Notes: a model not told the origin generated them from the letters alone. Shown: positions 1 through 10,397, counted from the stretch's first letter. The stretch is DNA of 64,000 nucleotides from Ornithodoros turicata (GCF_037126465.1 NC_088201.1:196424403-196488402), one strand, 5' to 3'. Program-made: numbers and translations.

Positions 1-203
1 ATGTCAGCTGTGCTTCCGTTTAAGTGATAAAACAGTGCGCCTGCTCGGGGAAACGGATCGCGCGCGTCCAAACCGCGGGGCCCGCGTTGCGCTCGCACGG
101 GGAATCGCGCGCGTCGCGTCCCGGGAACGGGCCCGCGTGCGGCTCTCGTGGGGCGCGGTACGGGCGCACAGTTTTATCACTTAAACGGAAGCAGAGCTGA
201 CAT
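1..203. mobile_element. GC-rich foldback MITE with about 41-bp terminal inverted repeats
   Basis: The first 41 bases, starting ATGTCAGCTGTGCTTCCG, return as the reverse complement at 163-203 with only two mismatches. The interior is very GC-rich with many CGCG words and has no ORF. This is the architecture of a non-autonomous inverted-repeat element. The left target duplication would lie outside the window, so the superfamily cannot be judged. Confidence 0.75.
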
Positions 204-1082
204 TGTTGTACCCTGGCGATAAATCTTTTTATTCCAGCTCCAGCAGCATGTATTCAGAAAAGGCTTCGGGTGTGTAAGGTCAGCCCAAGGTGTGTTGATG
301 GGAGCGCGCACTGCTCTGTTGGGTCTCTATAGTATTCTTGCAAAATATATGGGTTAAAAGGAAAACGAAGAAAACAATTCACCCCTGTATGATGATCGCT
401 GCGTAGAAGCACGGTAGCGTTTTCTTTTGGAGGTATAGGGAACGTGCATTCCTTTCTTTCTTTCTTTTTTGGTTCGCGTCGGACGAGTGGCGATATCCTA
501 TTACATCCGGAACGAGGACCTATCGCTTTGCGATCGCATACAAGAGTGAGCCATCTTTTGACGATGGTAGGATAATTATTGACCTGAGGAATAATGTGGA
601 TTTATGTGGTTGTGAGAATAGACTTTGTGTTTGTGAGTGTGAAAATGTGAGTGTGCGTCTGTGTGTGCGCGCGCGGACGCTTTTCTGAACCAGGGATCCC
701 ACTTGACAAGTAAGTTCTTTGTGTGTGCCTTTTCATGTGACACGAGTGATACATTTATGTACTATTGCGTGGAATAGTGGTTTAAAAAATAAGGGTAGTA
801 GCGCTTGTATTGCTATCTGTAGGATAGATCGAACCTGGTGAAGTCATTGTTTTGGGTAGGCTATTTTATGAGAGCCGGTCCTGTTGCGTTGCATTTGATG
901 CGCTTTCCTGAAGCAGCGTGCTTTGTCCTTGTAGTGTGGTATCAATAGAAATGAATAGAAGTGTTTGTTTGTTTGTTAGTATGTGTCTGTCACCTTCGTA
1001 GCGCTGTTCAAGCTTTATTTTCTTTGCTTTGCAAAAATTCAGACTTTATGGTATTAAGCTGTTCGAGTAGAAGTGACTTTCC
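204..1082. other. No recognisable gene
   Basis: This AT/GT-rich stretch contains only short ORFs with no recognisable protein family. A short GT/GC-rich run lies near 640-680. I see nothing else supportable. Confidence 0.5.
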
Positions 1083-3000
1083 CTGCTCGCTTAAGATAAA
1101 TTGTGTATCCCTGTCCTGTGCTTTCTTCACGCAGGGCCAATGCAAATGAGTATTTAGCATTATGTAATAATTATCTGATAGCAGAAATGGGTGTCTTTGT
1201 CACAGTTTATTAGCGTGTGCGTCGTTATTTTATTTATTTGTTTCTCTTATAGCTATGCGAACAAAAGTGCGTGTAATATTTCGCTGCTCTTTTCTTATTT
1301 TCTCTACTTTTTATGTAGAAGAAAGCCTCCTGCGTAAAAGCCGAATAGTGTTCTACCAGTGGAAGTGGGGTTGTTTGTTTGATTTTGTTGGGTGTCCGAT
1401 ATCTTGACGCAGTAAGCAGTGCTTAATTTGGAAGGTTTTTGAGCAGAAACGCTGGTATCTGAGCACGGAGTACAAATTTCTATATTTCTCTGCTCCCTAA
1501 GAAACTTTGTACGTCGTTTTCCAAGCAGACCGCGTTTAGTTTACGCAAAATAGAAAAATGAAGTTGTGTATGCTCTATGATGATCCGCCGCAGGCTTAGG
1601 CCTTTTCCCCGATGAGCAGTGTTTTGTATGCGATGTCGCATGTCTGGACTTGTTCAGTAGTGTTGCAATTTTTACTCTTCGCTAATACCTTGTTGCAGTC
1701 GTCTTGTGTTAGACGTTGAGCTTCGTAGCGACGTGCGGTAACGCTACGATTATTCCTGAGCGCTCCGTGTGTTTAATGCGTTGTCCTCTGTGCGTGCGTG
1801 CGTGCGTGCGTGTGCTTATTTCCTGATTTGTGACGTCATCGTGGCATGTCTGGACCTGATTAGCAGTGTTGCAATTCTTCCCGCTGCTAGTATGTTGTTG
1901 GTGACATGTTGTGCTAGCCGTGTGGCGATGTGAGGTGACCTGAGGTCTTAAGCCTTTTCCCTGCTCACCTAAGGAAATTTGTGTATCCCTGTCCTGTGCT
2001 TTCTTTACGCAAGCGTAATGCGTCTGTGTATGTGGCACTATCAGATACCAGACATGAGTGTCTTTTTCTTGGTTTATTGGCATATGCTTCAGGTTTTTTA
2101 AGACAAGCAAAAGTGCGTGTAATATTTCGCTGCTCTTTTCTTATTTTCTCTACTTTTTATGTAGAAGAAAGCCTCGTGCGTAAAAGCTGAATAGTGTTCT
2201 ACCAGTGGAAGTGGGGTTGTTTGTTTGATTTTGTTGGGTGTTCGATATCTTGACGCAGTAAGCAGTGCTTAATTTGGAAGGTTTTTGAGCAGAAACGCTG
2301 GTATCTGAGCACGGAGTACAAATTTCTATATTTCTCTGCTCCCTAAGAAACTTTGTACGTCGTTTTCCAAGCTGACCGCGTTTAGTTTACACAAAATAGA
2401 AAAATGAAGTTGTGTATGCTCTATGATGATCCGCCGCAGGCTTAGGCCTTTTCCCCGATGAGCAGTGTTTTGTATGCGATGTCGCATATCTAGACTTGTT
2501 CAGTAGTGTTGCAATTTTCACCCTTCGCTAATATCTTGTTGCTGCCGTCTTTTGTTAGACGTTGAGCTTCGTAGCGATGTGCGGTAACGCTACGATTATT
2601 CCTGAGCGCTCCGTGTGTTTAATGCGTTGTCCTCTGTGCGTGCATGCGTGTGCTTTCTTTCGTGATTTGTGACGTCATCGTGGCATGTCTGGACTTGTTT
2701 AGCAGTGTTGCAATTTTACCCGCTGCTAGTATGTTGTTGTTGGTGTCATGTTGTGCTAGCCGCGTGGCGATGTGTCATGACCTGAGGTCTTAAGCCTTTT
2801 CCCTGCTCACCTAAGGAAATTTGTGCATCCCTGTCCTGTGCTTTCTTTACGCAAGGGCAATGCGTCTGTGTATGTGGCACTATCAGATACCAGACATGAG
2901 TGACTTTTTCTTGGTTTATTGGCATATGCTTCAGTTTTTTGAAGGCAAGCACAAGTGCACGGAATTTTTCGCTGCTCTCTTCCTCAGATCACCGATTTTA
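1083..3000 (+). repeat. Long-unit tandem repeat, about 840-880 bp per copy
   Basis: The block around CCCTGTCCTGTGCTTTCTT occurs near 1110, 1988 and 2828. The block starting near 1271 recurs near 2119 at about 90 percent identity or better by eye, and a third partial copy starts near 2957 before diverging. Each unit also holds two diverged sub-repeats that share a GATGTCGCATGTCTGGACTTG-like or GTGGCATGTCTGGAC phrase followed by AGCAGTGTTGCAATT. No coding sequence is recognisable; the small ORFs recur because the repeat recurs. Each unit carries a TGACGTCA palindrome. Confidence 0.85.
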
Positions 3001-3710
3001 CGAGGAAGACAGTCGCATGGTACAGCTGAGAAGAGGGTTTCTCTGATTGTTTGTTAGATGTTGTTAGGAGCTCGGTATGTTGAGGAAGTCAGCTGTTAAA
3101 GGTATCCGTGAAGAAATGCTTGCATCTGAGCGCAGGATAGGAATTCCTGAAGCACGGCACCCTCAGTGTAAATTAATTATTTTGGATGTGAGTCTGCTTC
3201 CCTGCATGACAAGGCTGAAATGGGAAGAGAGAAAAAATTGGAGCGCTTCATTAATAGCGATCCAAGTAATAGGGCAATTATAGTTTCCATAGAAAGTAGA
3301 ATTTTAATGGGCTCCTAAAATTATAGTTTTGTAGTAGTTTTTCTAAACTGCAATGCAATAATCATTAATATAGTATACGAATGCTATCATTGTTGCCGTA
3401 AAGGCGTTCTGTCTTGTGCTTTGGCGTGCGTGAATGGAACTTTGCTCCCGGCTTTCGCGCCTTTTTGCTCGCAGGTGTAGCCTCAGACAACGAATGTATG
3501 AGCATAGAAAGGGTCATGTATTACATAAGCCTGGAGGTGATGTTGAGTGGTCTCACTTATTATTTTAAAAGAGCAGTGGTAGTTTTGCTGTAATTCTAAT
3601 GACCATGATGAGCCTTTGGGATGAAAATCGTTAATATGCACAGTGCTTTTTTGTTGAATTTTAATGAGAGAATCAATGTCATTAAGAGTAGGACAAAGGA
3701 AATAATCTTG
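3001..3710. other. No recognisable gene
   Basis: Sequence between the two tandem arrays. Only short, unrecognised ORFs are present. Confidence 0.4.
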
Positions 3711-4126
3711 CGATTCAATGAATGATAGGAGTCTTTGCCGCTGTCTTCTTCTTCTTCAGACAGGATGTGATGACGTCACGCAGTCTGTAGCAATGCATTG
3801 ACCGTCACTGGAAAAAAAGTGTAGCAATAGAAAAATGGTGTGTATTGCCCTGGACGGATCTGTGATGAGCACTGTTTTTGAATAAGAGGAGTGTGTGTGC
3901 TTAGAAATAGTTTGATGCTGGTTTCCTTCTTTGTTTCTTTTTGCTTTTTCCCCCTTGTTGTCTGACCAACATGCACTGACATGCCTGGGCTTGTTCTGAC
4001 ATGCTTTCCTTCTACATGTAGCTTTTTTTTCTTTTTGTACAAGAAATATTCTTGACGATAGTGCTGCCTTGAATGGGAGTAGAGCTATTCTTAATAATTT
4101 TGCGATTCATTTAGTTCAGAGAGTAA

Positions 4127-5835
4127 CCGCGAGGGGGACAGGTGTGTTACTTTATTCAGGAGGAACAAAGCATCATTATTCACTTAGCTGCATGGCTCTC
4201 GGCTGTGATGGACATGTCTTGCTGAACCATTATTTTTTTCTCTGTACAGTAAGACTTTGGGAATGAAATGCTACAGTCTCCTCTTGTCTATGGTGCTCTT
4301 CTGCAATAGTTCCCTATGCAATCATTATAGTAGAATAAAGAAAATAATCTAGGGATAGTGATTCAATAAATAACAGGTCCCATGTTTAGAGCGTACGGGT
4401 CCTTGAGCCACGCACCTGCATGATGACGTCATACCACGAGACCATTGTTTCAGGTTGACCTTGTCTAGAGGAGCATTAGTGGAAAAAAACAGGGTAGGCC
4501 TGAAACAATAGGATGACGTCACGACCAATGAGAACGGCCTGCGGGGGGCGCAAGGATTCACTTCTCTCTTGGACACTGACGGGTCCGGACACGCAAATTC
4601 TGCTCCTGGCGTTGACCGTCAGTGGAAGAGCGTAGCTTCGGTGGGGTTCTGTCTGCCTCTGATGGGGTGCGGATGTGTGGTTCGTCACTGGTGAATGGTG
4701 TTCGACGATGCAGGTGGATTTTGTGACGAGCGGATTTACAATGAGGGAATGCTGTGAACGGAAAAAATGATGGTGAGTGTCTTTTTCACTCTGTTCAAGT
4801 GTTTGTTTCTTTGTTTTCCTCTGTTGCCCAGCAGTCGTACAATTTGTCCTGACGTGTTCTGACATGCCCCGATATGCATGCTTTCCTGTGTTGACGTTTT
4901 GTATTTTTTTTCTTTTTTGACAAGGAACATTGTTGTCTTGACGATAGTGCTGCCCTGAGTTCTGCGCTCCTGTTTACCCGAACTCTGTGTTGATTTGTTG
5001 AGTACCTAGTCCTCTTATTTGCCGTTGATGGAGTTACGTGTTAGGATATTTTGTTCTTTTGCAAGTCTCATTTAGTAAGACTTTGGAATTCCTACGATCA
5101 GCTTTCATGCATAGTGCTCTTCTGCAATAGTTTCCTATTCAATCGTTATAGAAGAATAAAGGAAATAATCAAGGGATAGTGATTCAATAAATAATATGTC
5201 CCCTGTCTAGAGCGTACGCGTCCTTGAGCCACGCAGGTGCATGATGACGTCATACTGTGGCTTCATTGTAGATTGACCAAAGGAGTATTAGTGGAAAAAA
5301 ACAGGGTAGCCCTGAGACAATAGGATGACGTCACGACCAATGAGAACGGCCAGCAGGGGGCGCAGGAATGCTCTTCTCTCTTAGCCTCACGACCAATGAG
5401 AATGGCCAGCAGGGGGCGCAGGAATGCTCTTCACTCTTAGCCTCTCGGAGGTAGTCGCCTCAGAGGGCGCTAGGAGCTCGTATGCGTAGCGGCCGCTGAG
5501 TGGCGCCCCAGTCAGTTTCTCTCCGGCTGTCGCGGAAAGCAGACGTGCGCTCCCCGCGCTCGCTCAGTTTCTTGCTGGCTGTCACGGAGAGCAGTCGCAT
5601 CGGTCTGCGCTCCTGCTGTGGTGAGGTGATTTGTTGTGTAACTAATGCTTTCGCCAACTTTGTTCCCGCTTTGTTTGCGATTTTCGTGCCCGTGCACGTC
5701 GGGTGCTGGTTGCTGTTGTCCGGGCATTCCCGCTATTTTCTATCATCTTCTGCTTGGGACCGGGAGTGGCGCTGGCATGATTCTTAATAATTTTGTTGAG
5801 AGATTAGTTGAGAAAGTAACCGCTAGGGGGTGCAG
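4127..5835 (+). promoter_or_regulatory. Five CTCF-like motifs in one orientation
   Basis: Motifs resembling the CTCF core (CCASYAGGKGGCRC type) lie at 4127-4142 (CCGCGAGGGGGACAGG), 4538-4555, 5350-5366 and 5406-5422 (both CCAGCAGGGGGCGCAGG) and 5820-5835 (CCGCTAGGGGGTGCAG). All point the same way. The pair at 5350 and 5406 comes from a 56-bp tandem duplication. Whether the host CTCF orthologue binds this motif is not known from the sequence. Confidence 0.35.
5333..5447 (+). repeat. 56-bp tandem duplication
   Basis: The block starting CACGACCAATGAGAAYGGCC is repeated head to tail at 5333 and 5389 with one or two differences. A diverged third relative lies near 4520. Each copy carries a CTCF-like core. 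Confidence 0.85.
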
Positions 5836-6273
5836 CTGAGGGGCTTTATACAGAAGAAAAAAACCATTACGAGTCAGTTCTCTGCATGGCTGTCGGATAG
5901 AGCAGTCGCGTCGTTCTGCGCTCCTGTTGTGGTGGGATCATCTGTTGTGTAACTAATTCTATTTTCTTGTTAGCTATTGATGCTTTGCATATTTACTCTT
6001 GCTTTCCCAGCCTCTGTATTACGAGTGTTTTTCTCCTTGCATGTCCAGAGCTGTCCTAACTTGCCCTGACATGCCATGATGACGTCACAGCTGACGTCAC
6101 AGGATGTCCGGAACTTGTGGTCATAGCTGCGATGCTTTGCAACCTGCCTCTGTGCTCCGTCGCCCAGCGACGGTCAGCGGCCTTTCCGGGCCGCTTCCTT
6201 CAAGATGGCGTCGTTGATCTTCAACTAAACTCCTTCTCTCCACTCTATCTCTACCTATTTTTTAATTTTTTAT

Positions 6274-6442
6274 GGACTCTCATAGTGCACAACGCTCAGC
6301 TGGTCTGGACACGAGTTAGACGTTCCCCAATGAGTGTGGTGGCTCCCTGGAGGGTGCTGATTAATGTGGGGGGTCCCAATTAGCTCTAATTGCTAATTAA
6401 ATCGTGTTCAGGACAGTTGAGCGTTGTGCACTGTGAGAGTCC
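6274..6442. repeat. 29-bp inverted repeat ahead of a PLE fragment
   Basis: GGACTCTCATAGTGCACAAC at 6274 returns inverted, ending at 6442, as 29-bp arms with two mismatches around a spacer of about 110 bp. The arms abut the 5' boundary of the PLE fragment that follows. It may be a separate foldback element or part of the insertion junction. Confidence 0.6.
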
Positions 6443-6824
6443 AGTACTTACTACTCTTAACAGCACAAATTCTAATTTCTTAGTCAAAATTCATGGTGAC
6501 TTTGACTGCAATTCATCCAACGTCATTTATGCCATTCAGTGCAACGCGTGTCAAGCACAATACGTAGGTCAAACCAAAACATCTTTTCGGGTCAGGTTCA
6601 ACAACCACCGGTCGGACGTTAATAAAAAGCCAAATCTTCCTGTTTCTCGTCATTTCAACCAGCCTGGTCATTCAATAAATGACGTTGCCCTTTTTATTCT
6701 TCAATCAAACTTTATCTCCAATAGAGGCAGGGAACAACGCGAGTCTTACCTCATTTACAAATTCCAATCAATCATTAACGAAGATCCCGGTGTGCTTTCA
6801 ACAGTAAGGAATCTGGTCGTCTAG
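6443..6824 (+). pseudogene. PLE C-terminal GIY-YIG endonuclease fragment (family A)
   Basis: This open frame gives the C-terminal endonuclease domain of a Penelope-like element. Visible hallmarks are the VIYAIQCNACQAQYVGQT start (YAI...YVG, equivalent to GIY-YIG), the FRVRFNNHR arginine motif, and the conserved RESYLIYKF block with its glutamate near the end. The frame is intact across this domain, but the reverse transcriptase is missing, so the copy is 5' truncated as expected for target-primed reverse transcription. The open frame formally begins at 6390, but the part before 6443 overlaps an unrelated inverted repeat. It stops with TAG at 6822-6824 and runs into a pseudo-LTR. It is probably not translated as a functional protein. 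Confidence 0.8.
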
Positions 6825-7310
6825 ATGGGATATACTTTCCCATTTTTTCCCTTTTATTTTCCTTTTTTTTGTTTTCAGCTATGGCCTCAGTACAGCTCAC
6901 CCTGAGCTGGCTCCCCAAGACAGATGACATCACCGTAAACATAAAAACTTTGCAACATGGGCGTCGCTTGTGTGTGTACTAATAGGTTATTCATAATTTC
7001 AATGTAGAAAAAGCTTTCTGTTGCCCCGCTCGTGCACATATATACCCGGACTTGACCTTGCGGAATGTTCCAGAATATGACTCAGACAACTGCCACGTGG
7101 CATACTTGCACCGATTGTGACGTCACCCAGGAAACCTATTTAAGCAATATGCAACCCTTGTACCTCTTTTGTCCTGACGAAGACAGTGCCAGTGTCAAAA
7201 CGTCGACCATTCTTTTTTTAATCTATGTGTTAAATTGCCCATTAAATAAATTAGTTTTTGTTAACGTTCCTGTAATCTGTAGTCCAAGTCTTATTATTTC
7301 ACTTTTATAT
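6825..7310 (+). mobile_element. 3' UTR and pseudo-LTR of PLE family A, copy 1
   Basis: The 3' flank of the GIY-YIG frame matches the flanks at 9023-9445 and, in part, 9460-9650. It contains a degenerate hammerhead-like core at 7174-7201 (CTGACGA, a stem, then AAAAC instead of GAAAC) and an AATAAA near 7244. Compared with copy 2 it carries about 110 extra bases between the GATGACATCACC and CCCGGACTTGACC blocks. Confidence 0.75.
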
Positions 7311-8850
7311 GTAAATATATATAAAGCAAATATATATATATATATTTCACCCGACAGCACCAGGCTGTAGTGTTTGACATGCGAAAACTGTGCACAGTTC
7401 GGCATTTTTTCGTTGATCTACGATGCACAAGGGGACTGTGAAAGTGCATTTTTCTGATTTAGTGGCACTGGTGAGTGAGTTTGAGTGCTGAAATTGCCGA
7501 AGAACTAGAGCCATGTGTCATAGCAATGCGTAATATCACAAGGGTGTCTTTCACACTGTTGGGGCACGCAGCCATAATTCTGCAGAAGCTCCAATGCTCT
7601 AACTCCTCCACCAATGCCACTTCCTTCTCAGCAATATTACGCATTTCAGGTGAGACAGCAGCATTTGGGTTAAACAAAAAAATCAACCACTGAAGACAGA
7701 AGAGTGGAACTTCGTAAATGCAGTATAGTGGTCCTACTAAACCAGAAAAAAAGTGCCTTAACAGTTATCTTGCATCTTGTAGCACCCAGCTTTAGTGGTG
7801 TACTTCAAAGGCACCTTTCAGCCCTTGTAAACGGTTCCCGAAAAGAAGGGAAAGAGTGGCATGCATGAAATTGGCAGCGTAATTTCTGTAATTGAAATTG
7901 GCGATGGTGAAGCCATGCAATTTGGACTTTTGAGCTGGAATGACCCTTAGTAGGTGCATCAGCTATACCTGTCAATGAGGGACTCGCTTGTTGTCTGCGT
8001 GGATGCCTGTCTTCCCTTTGTCCTCCGCTCTTTTGCATGTCTTAACCAGCTGACAATGGCACCCTTCACATTCAGCTTCGTCGCTCCTTGAATTTTGCGA
8101 TTTATTTTGATGGTTGCTGCAGTGTAAATGTGTAGGGAGTACATTTATGAGACTTGACAAACCTATGACTATGAAAAAATTTACATCAGTTGCATACTTT
8201 AGTCTGGCCAGATGAATTACGTGGGGTGTCTATCCTCATTGTATTATCCAGAGCAAGTACTTCATAGAAAAACGCTACACAAACCTGTTTTTCACGAGGA
8301 GGTGAAAACTGCATATCAAACATGATTGACGTCACAGCTGCTTTCAGTCAACACTGCAACATCTGCTGCTTGTCAGATTGCTATGTGTTTACAGCAGCAG
8401 CATGATGATTACGTGACCAACACAGGTTATGAATCACTGCTGAACATACAATGAACAGAGGTAGTGATGTCAATTTTTGAAAGGAAAGCTTCAATTAAGC
8501 CTATAGCAAAACACACTATTCTAGAGGGTGTAAAAAAGGGAAGACAAGCTGGTGAACATGGTTCATATTCTGGTTCTATAGATGTTGACCCTGCTCATAC
8601 ACATGAGCACAAGAAACTGCTATGTTCCTATAGTCTGTCAAGCTTAAGGAAAGAGAGCAGAAATATGCAACTCTGCAAGAGCACTAACAAGTCAATTCAG
8701 TTTTATAGTTAGCTCATCAACATGTATCAGTCTATCTTCAGTAGTATGACGGCATTGGGGCAGTAGTTTACCCAGAATTGCAACAATGGGGGGATAAATC
8801 ACTGCAGGGCATGAAATTCAAGATTACAAGACCATATGTTTGAGACCTCT
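7311..8850. other. No recognisable gene; sequence between PLE copies
   Basis: An AT microsatellite is present near 7314-7347. Short ORFs (for example 7459-7686 minus, 8464-8712 plus) match no family I recognise. One TGACGTCA palindrome starts at 8327. Confidence 0.4.
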
Positions 8851-8859
8851 AATCTTCAA

Positions 8860-9445
8860 GGTTGGTCATTCAATAAATGACGTTGCCCTTTTTATTCTTC
8901 AATCAAACTTTAGCTCCAATAGAGGCAGGGAACAACGCGAGTCTTACCTCATTTACAAATTCCAATCAATCATTAACGAAGATCCCGGTGTGCTTTCAAC
9001 AGTAAGGAATCTGGTCGTCTAGATGGGATATACTTTCCCATTTTTTCCCTTTTTTTTCCTTTTTTTTCTTTTCAGCTATGGCCTCAGTACAGCTCACCCT
9101 GAGCTGGCTCCCCAAGAAAGATGACATCACCACCCGGACTTGACCTTGCGGAATGTTCCAGAATATGGCTCAGACAACTGCCACGTGGCATACTTGCACC
9201 GATTGTGACGTCACCCAGGAAACCTATTTAAGCAATATGCAACCCTTGTACCTCTTTTGTGCTGACGAAGACAGTGCCACTGTCGAAACGTCGACCATTC
9301 TTTTTTTAATCTATGTGTTAAATTGCCCATTAAATAAATTAGTTTTTGTTAACCGTCCTGTAATCTGTAGTCCAAGTCTTATTATTTCACTTTTATTCAA
9401 CTTCGTAGCCGTCTGATATATTAACCTATTTGTTCTATATTTATA
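8860..9445 (+). mobile_element. PLE family A, copy 2 (truncated GIY-YIG end plus pseudo-LTR)
   Basis: From GGTCATTCAATAAATGACG onward this matches 6670-7310. The coding part (to the stop at 9022) keeps the NRGREQRESYLIYKF block but lacks the YVG half of the endonuclease, so it is more severely 5' truncated than copy 1. The pseudo-LTR holds an intact hammerhead-like core at 9262-9289. Its 3' border, ending near 9445, is followed directly by another pseudo-LTR copy. Confidence 0.8.
9262..9289 (+). ncRNA. Hammerhead-ribozyme-like core in pseudo-LTR
   Basis: CTGACGA, then a GACAG/CTGTC stem (extendable to 7 bp with a minimal loop), then GAAAC. This is the conserved core order of hammerhead ribozymes, reported in PLE pseudo-LTRs. 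The sequence after GAAAC contains the palindrome GTCGAC, which could pair between two RNA copies. I could not find a convincing helix I, so activity is unproven. Confidence 0.5.
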
Positions 9446-9650
9446 TATATGGCTTTTTTGTCCTGACGAAGACAGTGCCACTGTCGAAAGGTCGACCATT
9501 CTTTTTTTAATCTATGTGTTAAATTGCCTATTAAATAAATTAGTTTTTGTTAACGTTCCTGTAATCTGTAGTCCAAGTCTTATTATTTTACTTTTATTCA
9601 ACTTCGTAGGCGTCTGATATATTAACCTATTTGTTCTATATATATATACA
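9446..9650 (+). mobile_element. Third, partial pseudo-LTR of PLE family A
   Basis: From about 9460 this repeats the pseudo-LTR of copy 2, including the tail ATTCAACTTCGTAGGCGTCTG that also occurs at 9391-9445. The two pseudo-LTRs therefore lie in direct tandem, a known PLE arrangement. The hammerhead-like core at 9463-9489 reads GAAAG in place of GAAAC. Confidence 0.75.
9463..9489 (+). ncRNA. Hammerhead-like core, slightly degenerate
   Basis: CTGACGA, a GACAG/CTGTC stem and GAAA, followed by G where the neighbouring copy has C. It sits in the tandem pseudo-LTR. Confidence 0.4.
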
Positions 9651-9732
9651 AATGCTATATATATGCCCCATGGCTGCACATGAGGCATATGTTTACTGAT
9701 CGAGCGTGCCACAATCCCAGCTGTGGACGGCC

Positions 9733-9758
9733 GTTTCGAGCTTGATGGCTCTCGTCGG
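9733..9758 (-). ncRNA. Hammerhead-like core, minus strand
   Basis: On the minus strand: CCGACGA, GAGC stem, a 6-base loop, GCTC, GAAAC. The second core base differs from the CUGANGA consensus. Confidence 0.35.
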
Positions 9759-9971
9759 CACAGCGCAGGGATGTGACACGCTCTTGGGTCGGCACAAACA
9801 CTGTGCCTCTGCAAGACATCAATGTTCCAGGGTGTTAGCAACACCTCTGGAGTCCGCAGTGCAAAGCCAGTAAGTACAGATACAAATATAAAAATGAGCA
9901 AATGCTCCATGGCTGCACGTGAGACATATGTTTACTGATCGAGCGTGCCACAATCCCAGCTGTGGACGGCC

Positions 9972-9996
9972 GTTTCGAGCTTCTTGGCTCTCATCG

Positions 9997-9997
<1 letters not shown>
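9972..9997 (-). ncRNA. Hammerhead-like core, minus strand, second copy
   Basis: CCGATGA, GAGC, loop, GCTC, GAAAC on the minus strand. The stem is conserved while the loop has changed relative to the copy at 9733, as expected if the fold mattered, though two copies are too few to prove it. Confidence 0.35.

Positions 9998-10000
<3 letters not shown>

Positions 10001-10061
<61 letters not shown>
10001..10061. repeat. (CA)n(TA)n microsatellite
   Basis: About 30 bases of CA repeat followed by about 30 of AT repeat, immediately left of the palindrome at 10062. Confidence 0.95.
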
Positions 10062-10066
<5 letters not shown>

Positions 10067-10360
10067 TACAAGTAATGAAGAGACTTGGGAGGCCGTATAA
10101 GGGTTAAAAACACTTGCTACTTTTATTACATTAATAATTAAGGGGGCGCTAGGAATAGATTTACAGTTAGGGGTCGACGTTTCGGCAGTCAGCGCTGCCT
10201 TCAACAGAACAACACTGCCTTCAGCAGCGCTGACTGCCGAAACGTCGACCCCTAACTGTAAATCTATTCCTAGCGCCCCCTTAATTATTAATGTAATAAA
10301 AGTAGCAAGTGTTTTTAACCCTTATACGGCCTCCCAAGTCTCTTCATTACTTGTAGTCTA
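10062..10360. repeat. 299-bp near-perfect palindrome (PLE pseudo-LTR family C)
   Basis: Arms 10062-10196 and 10226-10360 (135 bp each) are reverse complements with almost no differences, around a 29-bp centre. The left arm on the minus strand reads CTGTTGA...GGCAG/CTGCC...GAAACG, a hammerhead-like order, which suggests two pseudo-LTRs head to head. It is flanked by TA microsatellites on both sides. Confidence 0.85.
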
Positions 10361-10396
10361 TTTGTTTTCGCGTCCATCTGTACTCAGTTATACATT

Positions 10397-10397
10397 C

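Larger units (their letters stand above)
1831..6099. promoter_or_regulatory. Cluster of perfect TGACGTCA (CRE-type) palindromes
   Basis: Exact TGACGTCA palindromes start at 1831, 2670, 3771, 4424, 4514, 5245, 5326, 6080 and 6092; more lie at 7118, 8327 and 9206 in or near PLE sequence. This 8-mer is the classical CREB/ATF site. The sites are carried by the tandem repeat units, so the cluster could be a by-product of duplication as well as a functional array. Binding is inferred, not shown. Confidence 0.4.
3711..6105 (+). repeat. Degenerate tandem array, units about 650-820 bp
   Basis: A marker phrase (GATTCAATAAATAA followed by a GTCC block, then GAGCCACGCA and TGATGACGTCAT) occurs near 4358 and 5179, with a weaker start near 3711. 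A second marker (CTTGACGATAGTGCTGCC) occurs near 4051 and 4938. A third (AGAGTAACCGCGAGGGGG or AAAGTAACCGCTAGGGGG) occurs near 4121 and 5813. The block at 5570-5660 recurs near 5880-5960. Copies are rearranged and diverged. No protein family is recognisable. Confidence 0.7.
9651..10003 (-). repeat. Two copies of a second PLE pseudo-LTR (family B)
   Basis: A block of about 105 bp (containing GTTTACTGATCGAGCGTGCC and CTGTGGACGGCCGTTTCGAG) occurs at about 9660-9765 and again at 9902-10000, in the same orientation. Read on the minus strand, each has a CCGAYGA...GAGC/GCTC...GAAAC arrangement, hammerhead-like with one core change (C for U). The second copy runs into a CA/TA microsatellite. Confidence 0.65.
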
